A stretch of DNA of 64,000 nucleotides from JAXLVB01 sp046329195. Lineage in GTDB: Bacteria > Bacteroidota > Bacteroidia > Cytophagales > Spirosomataceae. Numbering within the stretch: position 1 is the first letter of the stretch; each line of letters starts with the position of its first letter. Positions 23,134-33,900 of the stretch are shown here, in pieces. The DNA is taken from contig JAXLVB010000001.1 in assembly GCA_046329195.1 (NCBI GenBank), positions 2,418,001 to 2,482,000 of the forward strand, read 5' to 3'. The notes under the pieces are model-generated. The model did no database searches and was not told the DNA's origin. It was given only the letters and a program-made list of their open reading frames with translations. The translations under genes and the position numbers were made by a program.

Positions 23134-26100
23134 TTACGAAACCAAACTCAGCACCAAGTCATCTTGTTCCACCACTGTGCTTTCTTGGATGAGGATAGCA
23201 CTTACTTTTCCTTCGGCTGGGGCTGCTACGATGCTCTCCATCTTCATGGCCTCAATCACAAACAGCGGTTGGTTTTTCTTGACTTCATCGCCAATTTTGA
23301 CCAAAATCCGGGTCAGGCGGCCTTGGAGTGGGGCGCCCACATCGCCAGGTTTGCTTACTTTAACGTGCTGTGGTTTAATGACTTGTACCTTATTGTTTTT
23401 GACCCGAATACGGCGAGCTTGTCCGTTGAGGTCAAACGTAACGGTACAGAAACCTTGCTCGTCGGGCTCGCTCACAAACAGCAATTTGACCAGAATGTCT
23501 TTGCCTTCGTCAATGCGAATCATAATTTCTTCGTCGGGCTTGAGGCCGTAGAAAAACGACAGCGTAGGTAGTTTGCTTACATCGCCAAACAGCTCACGGG
23601 CGATGTAAAATTCTTCGTAAACCTTCGGGTACATTTTGTACGAAAGGTATTCCAAGAAACCGTCGTTGTTCGGGAATTTAGCAGCAAATGTTTTGAAGTC
23701 GGCATCAAAGTCAATCGGCTCAATAAAGTCGTTGGGGCGGCCTGTAATCGGAGTTTCGTCTTTCAAGATGATTTTCTGAAGCTGGGCTGGGAAACCACCA
23801 TAGGGCTGACCTAACTCGCCTTTGAAAAAGCCCTTCACCGACTCTGGAAACGACAACGACTCGCCACGACGGAAGATTTCCTCAGCGGTTAAGTTGTTGG
23901 ATGTCATGAAGATAGCCATATCGCCCACTACTTTTGACGATGGCGTTACTTTCACAATGTCGCCAAACAACTCGTTGGCAAGGGTATAGTTTTTCTTGAG
24001 CGTTTCGAATTTATCACCTACGCCCAAAGCAATGGCCTGCTGGCGTAGGTTCGAGAACTGTCCGCCGGGCACTTCGTTGTCATAGACTTCGGCTGAGCCA
24101 GCCTTCATGCCACTCTCAAAAGGATAGTAAAACTCTCGCACGTCTTCCCAGTAGTTGGAATAGGCGTTGAGGCTTTGCAAATCCATGGGGCATTCACGCT
24201 CATGCCCTTGCATCATAGCCACTACCGAGTTGAGATTAGGCTGAGAAGTCAAGCCTGACATAGCTCCAAGCGCACAGTCTATCACATCAACGCCCGCTTC
24301 GATGGCCTTTAGGTAGGTGGCTGGCTGAATCGAGCTGGTGTCGTGGGTATGTAGATGAACAGGCACACTCACGGCTTTTTTCAGTTCTTTTACTAAGGTT
24401 TGGGCAGCAGATGGCTTCAACAAACCGGCCATGTCTTTAATACAAATGATATGGGCGCCTTCGTCTTCGAGCTGGCGAGCCATGTCTAAATAGTACTGGA
24501 GCGTGTATTTGTAATGAGGGTCTTTTTGGTGTTGTAAAAAATCGCCCGTATAACAAATGGCGGCCTCGGCAATACCTCCTGTGCGTTCTTTGACTGCCTT
24601 GATGCTCACTTTCATGGCTTCTATCCAGTTGAGTGAGTCAAAAATACGGAACACATCCACGCCGGTATCCCACGACTTTTCGATGAATTTTTCAATCAAA
24701 TTATCAGGATAAGCACTATAACCCACGGCATTTGAGCCTCTAATGAGCATTTGGAGAAGCATATTGGGCATTGCTTCTCTGAACGATTGGAGGCGTTTCC
24801 ACGGACATTCATGCAAGAAGCGCATGGCTACGTCGAAGGTAGCACCACCCCATACTTCCATCGAAAACAACTGTGGGTGCGCTTTGGCAAAGCCTTCGGC
24901 TACCTTGAGCATGTCGGCGGTGCGTACCCGAGTAGCTAGCAAACTTTGGTGGCCGTCACGGAAGGTGGTGTCGGTATAGAGTACTTGCTTTTGGTCTTTG
25001 ATCCACGCCACAAACTTCTCACGACCCATGCGGGTCAGGCGGTCTTTGTTGCCAAGTGGGTAGTCGGCGTAGTCGTCAAAGTCAGGTACTTTGGGTAAGC
25101 GGAAGGGCTTGTTTGGCTTTTCTTTGACCTCGGGGTGGCCGTTTACAATCACATTAGCCAAGTAATTGAGCGCCTTGGTAGAGCGGTCTTGTGGCTTACG
25201 CAACTGGAACAACTCAGGGTGTGAATCAATAAACTGCACATTGGCCTTGCCTTGCTGGAACACCTCGTGCGAAATCACATTGAGCAAAAACGGGATATTG
25301 GTCTTGACCCCTCGAATCCGAAACTCCACCAAGGCTCGTTGCAAACGCTGAATGGCTCCCTTGAACGTACGACCTGACGAAGATACCTTCACCAACATGG
25401 AGTCAAAATAAGGGGAGATTTTTACGCCAGGATAGCTACTGCCTTCGTCGAGGCGAATGCCAAAACCAGCGGCGTTGCGGTAGGCAATGATGGTACCAAA
25501 GTCTGGCTTAAAGCCGTTGGAAGGGTCTTCGGTCGTAATGCGGCATTGAATCGCAAAACCGTCTTTGTGCACATCGTCTTGCGAGTGCAGGTAGATACCA
25601 TTATCAGACAATTTGTAGTTCATCGCAATCAAAATCTGCGAACGCACAATGTCTATACCGGTGATTTCTTCGGTAATGGTATGCTCAACCTGAATCCGAG
25701 GGTTTACCTCAATAAAGTAGATGTTTTCGTCTTTGTCCACCAAAAACTCCACCGTCCCTGCATTGGCGTAGTTGACTTCTTTTCCGATAGCAATGGCATA
25801 TTGGTAGAGTTTTTCACGAGTTTCGTCTTTCAAGTCAATCGAAGGGGCTACTTCTACTACCTTCTGAAAACGGCGCTGTACCGAGCAGTCTCGTTCGTAG
25901 AGGTGTACTAAATTGCCGTGGTTGTCGCCCAGAAGCTGAACTTCAATGTGTTTGGGGTTTTCGATGAACTTCTCGATGAAAATTGTGTCGTCGCCAAAGG
26001 CATTTTTGGCTTCGTTACGGGCTTCGTTAAAAGACTTTTCGAGGCTTTCGGCATCCCGTACTACCCGCATACCACGTCCGCCACCACCAGCCGCCGCCTT

Positions 26101-26595
26101 GACCATCACCGGAAAACCGATACGGCTGGCTTCTGATAGGGCTGTCGGATAGTCCACTAAGTCTTTCTGAGAATCTTGAATAATAGGCAAACCAGCTTTG
26201 ATAGCAGCATTTTTAGCGGCTACTTTATCGCCGAGGGCTTGCATGGCTTCGGGGGTAGGGCCTACGAAAATGATGCCTTCTTCACGACAACGACGAGCCA
26301 AGTTTACATTCTCTGACAAGAAACCATATCCTGGGTGGATAGCATCAATGCGCTTGTGTTTGGCCAATTGGATGATACCCTCCACATCGAGGTAAGGTTT
26401 GAGGGGTTCATCATCTTTGCCGATTTGATAGGCTTCGTCAGCCTTGTAGCGGTGCAAACTATACCGGTCTTCGTAGGTATAAATGGCTACCGTACGGATG
26501 TTCAACTCGGTAGCTGCCCGCATGATGCGGATAGCAATTTCGCCACGATTGGCGACCAACAAACTGCGGATTTTTCGGACGTATTGAAGCGCCAT
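23134..26595 (-). CDS. pyc: Pyruvate carboxylase
   Basis: A 1153-residue single-chain biotin enzyme that makes oxaloacetate from pyruvate, bicarbonate and ATP. Order of domains: biotin carboxylase (about 1-460, with AAGGGGRGMRVV and EVNPRIQVEHT), carboxyltransferase (about 535-1000, with DTTFRDGHQSLLATR, HTHDTSS), and a C-terminal biotin carrier with EAMKMES carrying the biotinylated lysine. Full length, all motifs intact. It stands alone, with a large AT-rich region upstream. Confidence 0.97.
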   Translation of the reverse strand: MALQYVRKIRSLLVANRGEIAIRIMRAATELNIRTVAIYTYEDRYSLHRYKADEAYQIGKDDEPLKPYLDVEGIIQLAKHKRIDAIHPGYGFLSENVNLARRCREEGIIFVGPTPEAMQALGDKVAAKNAAIKAGLPIIQDSQKDLVDYPTALSEASRIGFPVMVKAAAGGGGRGMRVVRDAESLEKSFNEARNEAKNAFGDDTIFIEKFIENPKHIEVQLLGDNHGNLVHLYERDCSVQRRFQKVVEVAPSIDLKDETREKLYQYAIAIGKEVNYANAGTVEFLVDKDENIYFIEVNPRIQVEHTITEEITGIDIVRSQILIAMNYKLSDNGIYLHSQDDVHKDGFAIQCRITTEDPSNGFKPDFGTIIAYRNAAGFGIRLDEGSSYPGVKISPYFDSMLVKVSSSGRTFKGAIQRLQRALVEFRIRGVKTNIPFLLNVISHEVFQQGKANVQFIDSHPELFQLRKPQDRSTKALNYLANVIVNGHPEVKEKPNKPFRLPKVPDFDDYADYPLGNKDRLTRMGREKFVAWIKDQKQVLYTDTTFRDGHQSLLATRVRTADMLKVAEGFAKAHPQLFSMEVWGGATFDVAMRFLHECPWKRLQSFREAMPNMLLQMLIRGSNAVGYSAYPDNLIEKFIEKSWDTGVDVFRIFDSLNWIEAMKVSIKAVKERTGGIAEAAICYTGDFLQHQKDPHYKYTLQYYLDMARQLEDEGAHIICIKDMAGLLKPSAAQTLVKELKKAVSVPVHLHTHDTSSIQPATYLKAIEAGVDVIDCALGAMSGLTSQPNLNSVVAMMQGHERECPMDLQSLNAYSNYWEDVREFYYPFESGMKAGSAEVYDNEVPGGQFSNLRQQAIALGVGDKFETLKKNYTLANELFGDIVKVTPSSKVVGDMAIFMTSNNLTAEEIFRRGESLSFPESVKGFFKGELGQPYGGFPAQLQKIILKDETPITGRPNDFIEPIDFDADFKTFAAKFPNNDGFLEYLSYKMYPKVYEEFYIARELFGDVSKLPTLSFFYGLKPDEEIMIRIDEGKDILVKLLFVSEPDEQGFCTVTFDLNGQARRIRVKNNKVQVIKPQHVKVSKPGDVGAPLQGRLTRILVKIGDEVKKNQPLFVIEAMKMESIVAAPAEGKVSAILIQESTVVEQDDLVLSLVS

Positions 26596-27059
26596 TTTTC
26601 AAAAACAGGTGTTAAATGATGATGATTTTCCCTTTGCTGCTGCATTTTCGAGACGCTACCTGATTTATGCCAAAACCACCGAATAGGGGAGAGGTATAAA
26701 GGCTAAGTCAAGAAAATATGATTTTCTAATAAATTTCTAAAAATCTTACAAAAGTGTAAAATTCATCAGGAATTTCTTGAAAAAATAATAATAAAATTTT
26801 GAAATTCTTAGAAAGATGAAATATTATTTGGGTTCGATACAATTTGGTAACGTTCACGAAGAATTTCTGAAAATTTATACATAGTTCAATACATGTTTTA
26901 TCACTGATAAAGCACTATATGAAAGGCGTTTAAATAGCGGAGAGATTTATAGAATTAAAGAATGTTTACCGTTCGTGTATTTATAATTCCGTTGATACAT
27001 TGTCTAAGGGATAAATCCCCTCTCATTTGTCAAATTAGTATCATAAAAGCCATGAAATT
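26596..27059. other. 464-bp AT-rich divergent intergenic region
   Basis: No gene seen. It lies between pyc (minus) and the DUF418 gene (plus). It contains several related short motifs of the form (G)AATTTCT-x-AAA near 26733, 26772 and 26858 and one in reverse near 26803-26817, which could be binding sites. A possible minus-strand promoter (TTGACTTAG...TATACC) lies near 26680-26710. Confidence 0.4.
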
Positions 27060-28289
27060 ATGCAAACTACTACACTCGCTGCTCCGAAAACGGAGCGGAT
27101 TCAACTCATTGACAGCCTAAGAGGATTTGCGCTCTTCGGTATCCTGATTGCCCACATAACCTACTGGTTTACGGCTGGTGCCCTGCCTGGCGAAGTCTAT
27201 CAAAAATTTGAAGGACTTGGCTTTCAAATTGCTGGAGCCTTTGAAGGGATACTGGTATCAGGAAAGTTTTACACCTTTTTTTCGTTTCTGTTTGGGGTCA
27301 GTTTTGCGCTTCAGATGAGCAGCAAAGACTTCACCATCGGTCGTTTTTTGTGGAGGCTGGCCTTGCTTGGCGTGATTGGCCTTATTCATAGTGCCCATTG
27401 GAGAGGCGACATTCTAAGCATTTACACGGTAGTGGGGTTGGTGTTGGTCTTGTTCCGAAACAGTTCGGATAAGGTCTTAGTTGCCGTGGCTTTTTTGATG
27501 ATTCTAAACCTACCCATTCGAATCAAAGGATTGTTAGATACGCTTAATCCTGCCCCTCCGCCCTCGGCTCAACAGCAAAAAGCTGACGAGCAAAAAAATA
27601 AAGAATTTTACCAAATGCTCAAATCGGGGAGCTACACAGACATTCTCAAGGCCAGCGTACCTGCTTTTGCCGAAAAGTTTCATTTTCAGTTTGATAGTGG
27701 TCGTATTTATATCACGTTGGGGTATTTTCTGTTAGGCTTTTTAGCTGGGCGGCGGCGTTGGTTTCAAGCGTTTGAGCAGCACAAGCCTTTCTTTAAAAAG
27801 TGGCTCAAAATCAGTGGATTTAGTACACTGGGTATTATAGCCATTGCGCTTGCCATTGGTATGCTGTTTGGTAATTCGTCTGAGCCTATGCCTTGGCTCA
27901 ATTATTTTATGAATGCCTTGTATGATGTCCACTGTATGATGCTCACCTTTTTTTACATAGCCGGAATGGCGTTTTTGCTACAGAAATCCAAGTGGCAAGG
28001 AGTCGCCCGTGCACTTTCGTATGTAGGACGCATGGCGCTGACGAGTTATCTGGGTCAAACATTTATTGGCATCATCTTGTTTTATGGCATAGGATTTGGC
28101 CTTGTGGGTGAAATCAACCCCGGATACTGCTTGCTTATGACGTTTCCGGTGTTTGCGTTACAAGTAGTAATGAGCCGATGGTGGTTGTCTAAATTCAATT
28201 ACGGGCCAATAGAGTGGCTATGGCGCTCCGGTACACAACTTCGTTGGCAACCCCTTAAACGACACGAAGAATCGAACTTGGCTACATAA
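27060..28289 (+). CDS. DUF418 (YeiB-like) membrane protein
   Basis: A 409-residue multi-helix protein starting with the family signature RIQLIDSLRGFALFGILIAH. About ten hydrophobic segments follow, and the C-terminal DUF418 domain (SYVGRMALTSYLGQTFIG ... GPIEWLWR) is intact. Members are inner-membrane proteins thought to be related to acyltransferases; a precise role is unknown. Its upstream leader contains the AAAAGCCATGAAA sequence seen at other starts, but the reading frame uses the next ATG, 8 nt on. Confidence 0.88.
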   Translation: MQTTTLAAPKTERIQLIDSLRGFALFGILIAHITYWFTAGALPGEVYQKFEGLGFQIAGAFEGILVSGKFYTFFSFLFGVSFALQMSSKDFTIGRFLWRLALLGVIGLIHSAHWRGDILSIYTVVGLVLVLFRNSSDKVLVAVAFLMILNLPIRIKGLLDTLNPAPPPSAQQQKADEQKNKEFYQMLKSGSYTDILKASVPAFAEKFHFQFDSGRIYITLGYFLLGFLAGRRRWFQAFEQHKPFFKKWLKISGFSTLGIIAIALAIGMLFGNSSEPMPWLNYFMNALYDVHCMMLTFFYIAGMAFLLQKSKWQGVARALSYVGRMALTSYLGQTFIGIILFYGIGFGLVGEINPGYCLLMTFPVFALQVVMSRWWLSKFNYGPIEWLWRSGTQLRWQPLKRHEESNLAT

Positions 28290-28397
28290 AAACTCCGCTT
28301 GTATATCGTTTCATGCCGCTGATGGAAATGGCTATTTGATTTGTCCTAAAGAGTTCGTTACCTTTCGGTAAAATTAGCTAAAATAAGCCTTAAACCG

Positions 28398-29183
28398 ATG
28401 AAAAAAATCTTGATGAGTGTACTGTTGTTGTCAGGAATGATGACAGCAACCCTTGCCCAGTCCGTTGACGATGTAGTTTCAAAATACATGGCTGCTGTGG
28501 GCGGAGAAAAGTGGAATACGGTAAATGCCTTGCAAATCATCTCTACGATGTCGGGCAACAATGGCGATATGGAACTAACCACCACGGTCGTCAAAGACAA
28601 AGCCTACAAATGGGAAATGAACGCTGGGATGTTTCAGATGACTCGCTGTATCAATGGCGATGAAGGCTGGTCAACCAACCCCCGTAATGGTGGTGCTGCC
28701 GAAGCCATGACACCAGATCAAGTAAAGAACCAAAAAGACCAAACGGAGATACCTTCGTCGCTATTTGACTACAAAGCCAAGGGGCATACAGCAGAATTGG
28801 AAGGTAAAGAAACCGTAGATGGCAAGGAACTTTACAAAATCAAGCTTACCAAAAAAAGTGGTGGAGTTGACTACTATTATGTAGATGCCAACACCTATTT
28901 GATTGCTAAACGGACGATGGTTCAGAGTATGATGGGTCGTGAGATTCAGTCAGAAGCCATTTACTCGGACTACAAAGACGTGGAAGGCTTGAAAATTGCC
29001 TACAAGACTGAAACAAAACGCATTGGCGGACAGGGTGGTCCTGGCGGTCCAGGTGGTGGTCAAGGGGGCGGTGGCGGCGGCCAAGGTGGTGGCCGTGGAG
29101 GCATGGGCGGCGGCCCTGTAACGGTTGATAAGGTGAAAATTAACCCCAAAATCAACGAGAAAGATTTTAAAATGCCTAAGTAG
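28398..29183 (+). CDS. Secreted lipoprotein-sorting-like protein, paralogue 1, Gly-rich insert
   Basis: A 261-residue exported protein (signal peptide ending TLAQ). The body, from SVDDVVSKYMAAVGG to KTVDGKELYKIKLT and TYLIAKRTM, has the half-barrel pattern of LolA/LolB-like outer-membrane sorting factors. It differs from its two neighbours by a run of about 35 residues, mostly Gly with Gln/Pro/Arg, near residues 210-245. It is the first of three tandem paralogues. A TACCTTTC -7-like element lies near 28359-28366. Confidence 0.75.
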   Translation: MKKILMSVLLLSGMMTATLAQSVDDVVSKYMAAVGGEKWNTVNALQIISTMSGNNGDMELTTTVVKDKAYKWEMNAGMFQMTRCINGDEGWSTNPRNGGAAEAMTPDQVKNQKDQTEIPSSLFDYKAKGHTAELEGKETVDGKELYKIKLTKKSGGVDYYYVDANTYLIAKRTMVQSMMGREIQSEAIYSDYKDVEGLKIAYKTETKRIGGQGGPGGPGGGQGGGGGGQGGGRGGMGGGPVTVDKVKINPKINEKDFKMPK

Positions 29184-29193
29184 GGCATCAGGT

Positions 29194-29229
29194 ATTGTAG
29201 GGTTTTGCTGTTTGGCCGAACCCTACAAT
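29194..29229 (+). terminator. Hairpin after paralogue 1
   Basis: An 11-bp inverted repeat (29194-29204 with 29219-29229) follows the stop codon; no long T-tract. It may stabilise the 3' end or end transcription. Confidence 0.45.
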
Positions 29230-29284
29230 ATCCCTCCCAATTATACGTCCTTGCTTTATGTATTAACCATTTTATTTACAACCA

Positions 29285-30013
29285 ATGAAAAAATCGTTTT
29301 TGTTAACTGCCATTGCTGCAGTTGCTGTTTCGTTTAGCGCTTTTTCACAGACTGCCGACGAGATTATTGCCAAACACCTCGAAGTTCGTGGTGGAGCTGA
29401 TAAACTCAAAGGTATTACGTCGTTAGTACAAGAGAACTCGCTTTCGGTACAAGGGATGGACATTCCCGTGAAAATTTCGACCCTTACTGGAAAAGGCTAT
29501 CGTTTTGAGTTAGAAGTAATGGGAAATCAGATGGTTACAGTCCTCGATGGCGACAAAGGCTGGCTGGTAGTTCCTTCAATGATGGGAGGTTCAGGCTCTC
29601 CAGAAGATATGCCTGCCGACCAACTCAAAGGCGCTAAATCACAATTAGACCCTACTAACGGCTTGTTGTCGTACAAAGAAGCAGGCACTACTATCGAACT
29701 GGTAGGTAAAGAAAAGGTAAATGGCGCAGATGCCTTTAATCTGAAAATCACGACGAAAGACAATGCAAGTTCTAACCTTTACATTGATGCTACTACCTAC
29801 TTGATTAGTAAAACTGTAGCTACCGTAACACAAGCTGGGCAGACGTTCTCGCAAGAAATGTTTATGTCTAACTACAAAGATGTGAACGGAATTAAGTTTG
29901 CCCATACCGTAGAAATGACCAGTCCAATGGGTGGTACTATGACCATGAACACCAATAAGGTGACTGTAAATGGCCCTGTGGACGAGGCTATTTTTAAGAA
30001 GCCTGCTAAGTAA
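29285..30013 (+). CDS. Secreted lipoprotein-sorting-like protein, paralogue 2
   Basis: A 242-residue protein with a signal peptide ending AFSQ and the same fold pattern: TADEIIAKHLEVRGGADKLKG, a central GDKGWLVVPSMMGG block (matched by NGDEGWSTNP in paralogue 1), and SNLYIDATTYLISKTV. Likely an outer-membrane or periplasmic protein binding a hydrophobic ligand. The paralogues are not identical, so the duplications are old. Confidence 0.78.
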   Translation: MKKSFLLTAIAAVAVSFSAFSQTADEIIAKHLEVRGGADKLKGITSLVQENSLSVQGMDIPVKISTLTGKGYRFELEVMGNQMVTVLDGDKGWLVVPSMMGGSGSPEDMPADQLKGAKSQLDPTNGLLSYKEAGTTIELVGKEKVNGADAFNLKITTKDNASSNLYIDATTYLISKTVATVTQAGQTFSQEMFMSNYKDVNGIKFAHTVEMTSPMGGTMTMNTNKVTVNGPVDEAIFKKPAK

Positions 30014-30020
30014 TAACACC

Positions 30021-30053
30021 ACCAAAATCGCAGCAATTGGCTGCGATTTTGGT
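30021..30053 (+). terminator. 14-bp terminator hairpin after paralogue 2
   Basis: Perfect inverted repeat 30021-30034 with 30040-30053, 5-nt loop, ending in a TTTT-containing arm. It separates paralogues 2 and 3. Confidence 0.7.
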
Positions 30054-30093
30054 TTAAAACCAGTCAAAAACAACCAAATTCAATCTAACTTCC

Positions 30094-30840
30094 ATGAAAA
30101 TCCAATCAATTTTAACAACGGCTATTGCTATTGTAGGCTTTGTAAGTGCTTCGGTAGCCCAAACAGCCGATGAGGTAGTAGCAAAACATTTAGCTGCTAT
30201 GGGTGGTATTGATAAACTAAAGGCTGTCAGCAGTATTAAGATGGAAGCCAAAATTCAGTCGCCTCAAGCACCCGGCATGGATATTTTGATGACCATGTCG
30301 GCAGTTAACGGCAAAGGATTTCGTCAAGACATTACCGTGATGGGTATGTCAATGCAAGGTGGTTACGATGGTACTACAGCCTGGAACAACGCCCCCACCA
30401 TGATGGGCGGCTCAGGTAATCCTGAACCACTCCCAGCTGAACAAGCCGAGCGTGCCAAAGAGCAAATTGACTTAGCAGGTGCATTGGTTGATTATGCCTC
30501 CAAAGGAAATAGCATCGAACTACTCGGTAAGGAAGACCTCGAAGGTAGCGAAGTCTTCAAACTAAAAGTCAATAAGAAAAACGGAGACACTGAGTACCAC
30601 TATATTGACTCAGGCTCTTTCTTGATTCTGAAAACAGAAACCATTACCAAACTAAAAGGTCAAGAAACGAAGAGTTCACAACTTTTGTCTAATTACAAAG
30701 AAGTGAATGGCATGAAGTTTCCTTTCACCATTGAGCAAGATAACCCCTTGATGGGCGGTACGTCAAGCATTAATTTCACTTCGATTTTAGTGAATGTGCC
30801 AGTGGACGAAAGCGCCTTTAAAATGCCAGCCAAAAAGTAA
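30094..30840 (+). CDS. Secreted lipoprotein-sorting-like protein, paralogue 3
   Basis: A 248-residue protein (signal peptide ending SVAQ) closely similar to paralogue 2: TADEVVAKHLAAMGGIDKLKAV, GTTAWNNAPTMMGGSGNPEPLPAEQ, TEYHYIDSGSFLILKT, and a shared C-terminus VPVDESAFKMPAK. It is followed after 121 bp by the BNR-repeat gene, which may be in the same functional group. Confidence 0.78.
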   Translation: MKIQSILTTAIAIVGFVSASVAQTADEVVAKHLAAMGGIDKLKAVSSIKMEAKIQSPQAPGMDILMTMSAVNGKGFRQDITVMGMSMQGGYDGTTAWNNAPTMMGGSGNPEPLPAEQAERAKEQIDLAGALVDYASKGNSIELLGKEDLEGSEVFKLKVNKKNGDTEYHYIDSGSFLILKTETITKLKGQETKSSQLLSNYKEVNGMKFPFTIEQDNPLMGGTSSINFTSILVNVPVDESAFKMPAKK

Positions 30841-30961
30841 TATCATTTGCTTGCGAGGCTGATGTTTCATAACATGTACGGAGGGGAAGCAATAGCGTTG
30901 AAGTCTATTCTTCCCCTTTGTTTTGTAAGTGGTGTCCCTCGAATTTAATCTTCAACAAACC

Positions 30962-33900
30962 ATGCGAAAAATTGTACTGCTTTTCATTACGCTCCTAACT
31001 ATGGGGCAAGGTTGGGCTCAAAAAACTAAAATCACCTCTGCTACTTTGGGGATGATGGAAGCCCGTCACATAGGTCCTGCCGTGATGGGTGGGCGTATCA
31101 CGGCTATCGAAGGGGTCAATCGCTCCCCACGGATTGTTTATGTCGGCACCGGTGGCGGCGGCGTATGGAAAACTACCAACGCTGGCGGCTCATTTGCTCC
31201 TTTGTTTGACAAACACCCGCAATCTATTGGCGCTTTAGCCATAGACCAAGCGCACCCTGATACCATTTGGGTAGGTACGGGCGAATCGAACATGCGTAAC
31301 TCGGTTTCGATAGGCTTGGGTATTTATCGCTCTACGGATGGAGGAAACAACTGGACCAAAATGGGCTTGGATAATTCGGAGCATATTTCTAAAATTATTA
31401 TACACCCCAATAATCCATCTACACTATACGTTTCGGTGCCGGGCAAACTTTGGTCTGATAGTGAAGACCGAGGGCTCTACAAAACAACCGATGGCGGTAA
31501 ATCGTGGCAAAAAATCCTATACGTTGATGCCAAGACAGGCTGCGCCGACGTGCTAATGGACCCTCGTAATCCAGATATTCTGATTGCTTCGATGTGGCAA
31601 TTCAGACGTACCCCTTATTCGTTTGCATCGGGTGGACCAAGTAGTGGTTTGTACAAGTCAACAGATGGTGGCAAAACCTGGAAAAAAATTACACAAGGGT
31701 TGCCTTCAGGTGAGTTTGGCCGCATTGCCTTGGCGTTGGCTCCATCGGCTCCTGACAACGTGCTTGCCATTGTGGAGGCCAAAAACACAGGTCTGTATAT
31801 TTCGGCAGATGGCGGCGAAACCTGGAAAGAACAAAGTGCTACTGCCAACGTGAAGGCTCGTCCTTTTTACTTTAGTACCTTAGTGGTGGACCCTAAAGAA
31901 CCGAAGCGGGTGTATCGGCCCGCCTTTTCGCTTTCGATTTCAGATGACGGCGGGTATTCGTTCACCGAAGCCAACAGCAATGGCGGCTGGGTTCACTCCG
32001 ACCACCATGCGCTCTGGATCAACCCCAGCAGTACCAGTGAAATGTACTTAGGTACGGACGGCGGCGTTTATCGAAGTTTAGACAAAGGCTATACATGGCA
32101 GCACCTGAATAGTATTCCGGTATCGCAATTTTATCATGTACAGGTGGACAACCAAACGCCCTACAACGTGATGGGTGGTTTGCAAGACAACGGTTCTTGG
32201 TTGTCGGCAAGCTTGAGTGCTGGAGGTATCGAAAATAAAGATTGGGAAAATGTAGGTGGAGGCGACGGTTTCTGGGTACAGCCCGACCTAACCGACCCCA
32301 ACATCGTGTACTCAGAATATCAAGGGGGTAATATGAGTCGGGTCAATCGGAAAACAAATGAAAGTGTTGATATTCAGCCCTATCCACAAGCAGGTGACCC
32401 CAAACTCCGCTGGAACTGGAACTCACCTATTGTGGCTAGCCCTACCAATCCGAAGGTGTTTTATGCGGGCTCACAGTTTTTGTATAGAACTGAAAATCAG
32501 GGGAATAAATGGCAGAAGATTTCACCCGATTTAACGACTAACGACCCTAAAAAACAACAGCAAGAAGAAAACGGAGGTCTTACCGTGGACAATTCATCTG
32601 CCGAAAACCACTGTACCATTTTTACCGTGTGTGAGTCTCCGCTAGATGCCAATCTCATTTACGCAGGTACCGACGACGGGAATCTACAAGTAACAACCGA
32701 CGGCGGAAAAAATTGGAACCTCATTTCAAAGAATATTCCTGGCGTACCTGCCGGAACTTGGGTGAGCAGCATTGAAGCCAGCCGATTTGACAAAAATGTG
32801 GTGTATGCTACTTTTGATAATCATGCGTATGGCGACATGAAAACATACCTTGCCAAGTCTGCCGACATGGGCAAAACCTGGAAATTCTTAGCTAACTCCG
32901 CCGACCTCAAAGGCTATGCCCACAAAATCAAGGAAGACCTCCAAAACAAAGATTTGCTTTGGTTAGGAACTGAAATGGGTCTGTATGTAAGTTTAGATGG
33001 TGGCGATAACTGGACTCAATTCAAGGCCAATGTGCCTGATTATGTGGCAGTACGAGACATCGTGATTCACCCTCAAACCAACGACATCGTGCTTGCTACA
33101 CACGGGCGAGGTATTTTGATTATTGACGATATTTCACCGTTGCGTACATTTGACGACAAACTGCTCAATAGTGATGTAGCGCTACTCCCCACTCGCCCGA
33201 CTCCTGTGACCGTAGGACACTATGGAGGAATCTTCTCGTTCCCGTCTGGAGGAGGTTGGGTAGGAGCTAACGCCTCTGAAAGCGCCACTATCGTATATTA
33301 CCTCAAAGACCGAGTAATGTCGGGCGACGTGAAAGTGGATATTTTTGATGATAAGGGGAATTTCTTGGTGAGTTTACCCGGTACCAAGCGCAAAGGCGTC
33401 AACAAATTGGGCTGGAACATGAAACTCAAACCTCCACGCACTGCTCAAGGGGCTGCCGTACAGGAAATGGGCGCTATGGCGGGGATTTTTGGCCCCTTGG
33501 CCAAACCGGGCACGTACAACATTAAATTGACGGCTGGTAACAAGGTAGTGGAAGGCAAAATCGAATTGATTCCTGACCCCAAATCAGGCATTACCGACGA
33601 GCAACGTGCCATTCGGTACAAGACAGGTGCCGAACTGTATAAAATGGTAGAAGATTTGGCTTTCTTGACGGCTCAAGTCAAAAGCCTCGAAGACTCCATT
33701 CAAGTTCGTTTACCGTTGGTCAAGAATCCTAAATTGAAGGCCGAAATACAAGGACTTTACAATCAGCTAGAAGGCATTCGAAAAGAGCTGGTGGCTACTA
33801 ATGAGTCATCAGGTATTACAGGCGAAGAGCGACTCAGAGAACGCTTAGGTAAGCTATACATTTTGGTCGAAAACCAAGATAGCAAGCCTACCGACTCGCA

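Noticed and set aside
22924..23571. 215-residue + strand frame opposite pyruvate carboxylase and the kinase start
   Set aside because: It overlaps confirmed minus-strand genes and a terminator, and its protein shows no family features.
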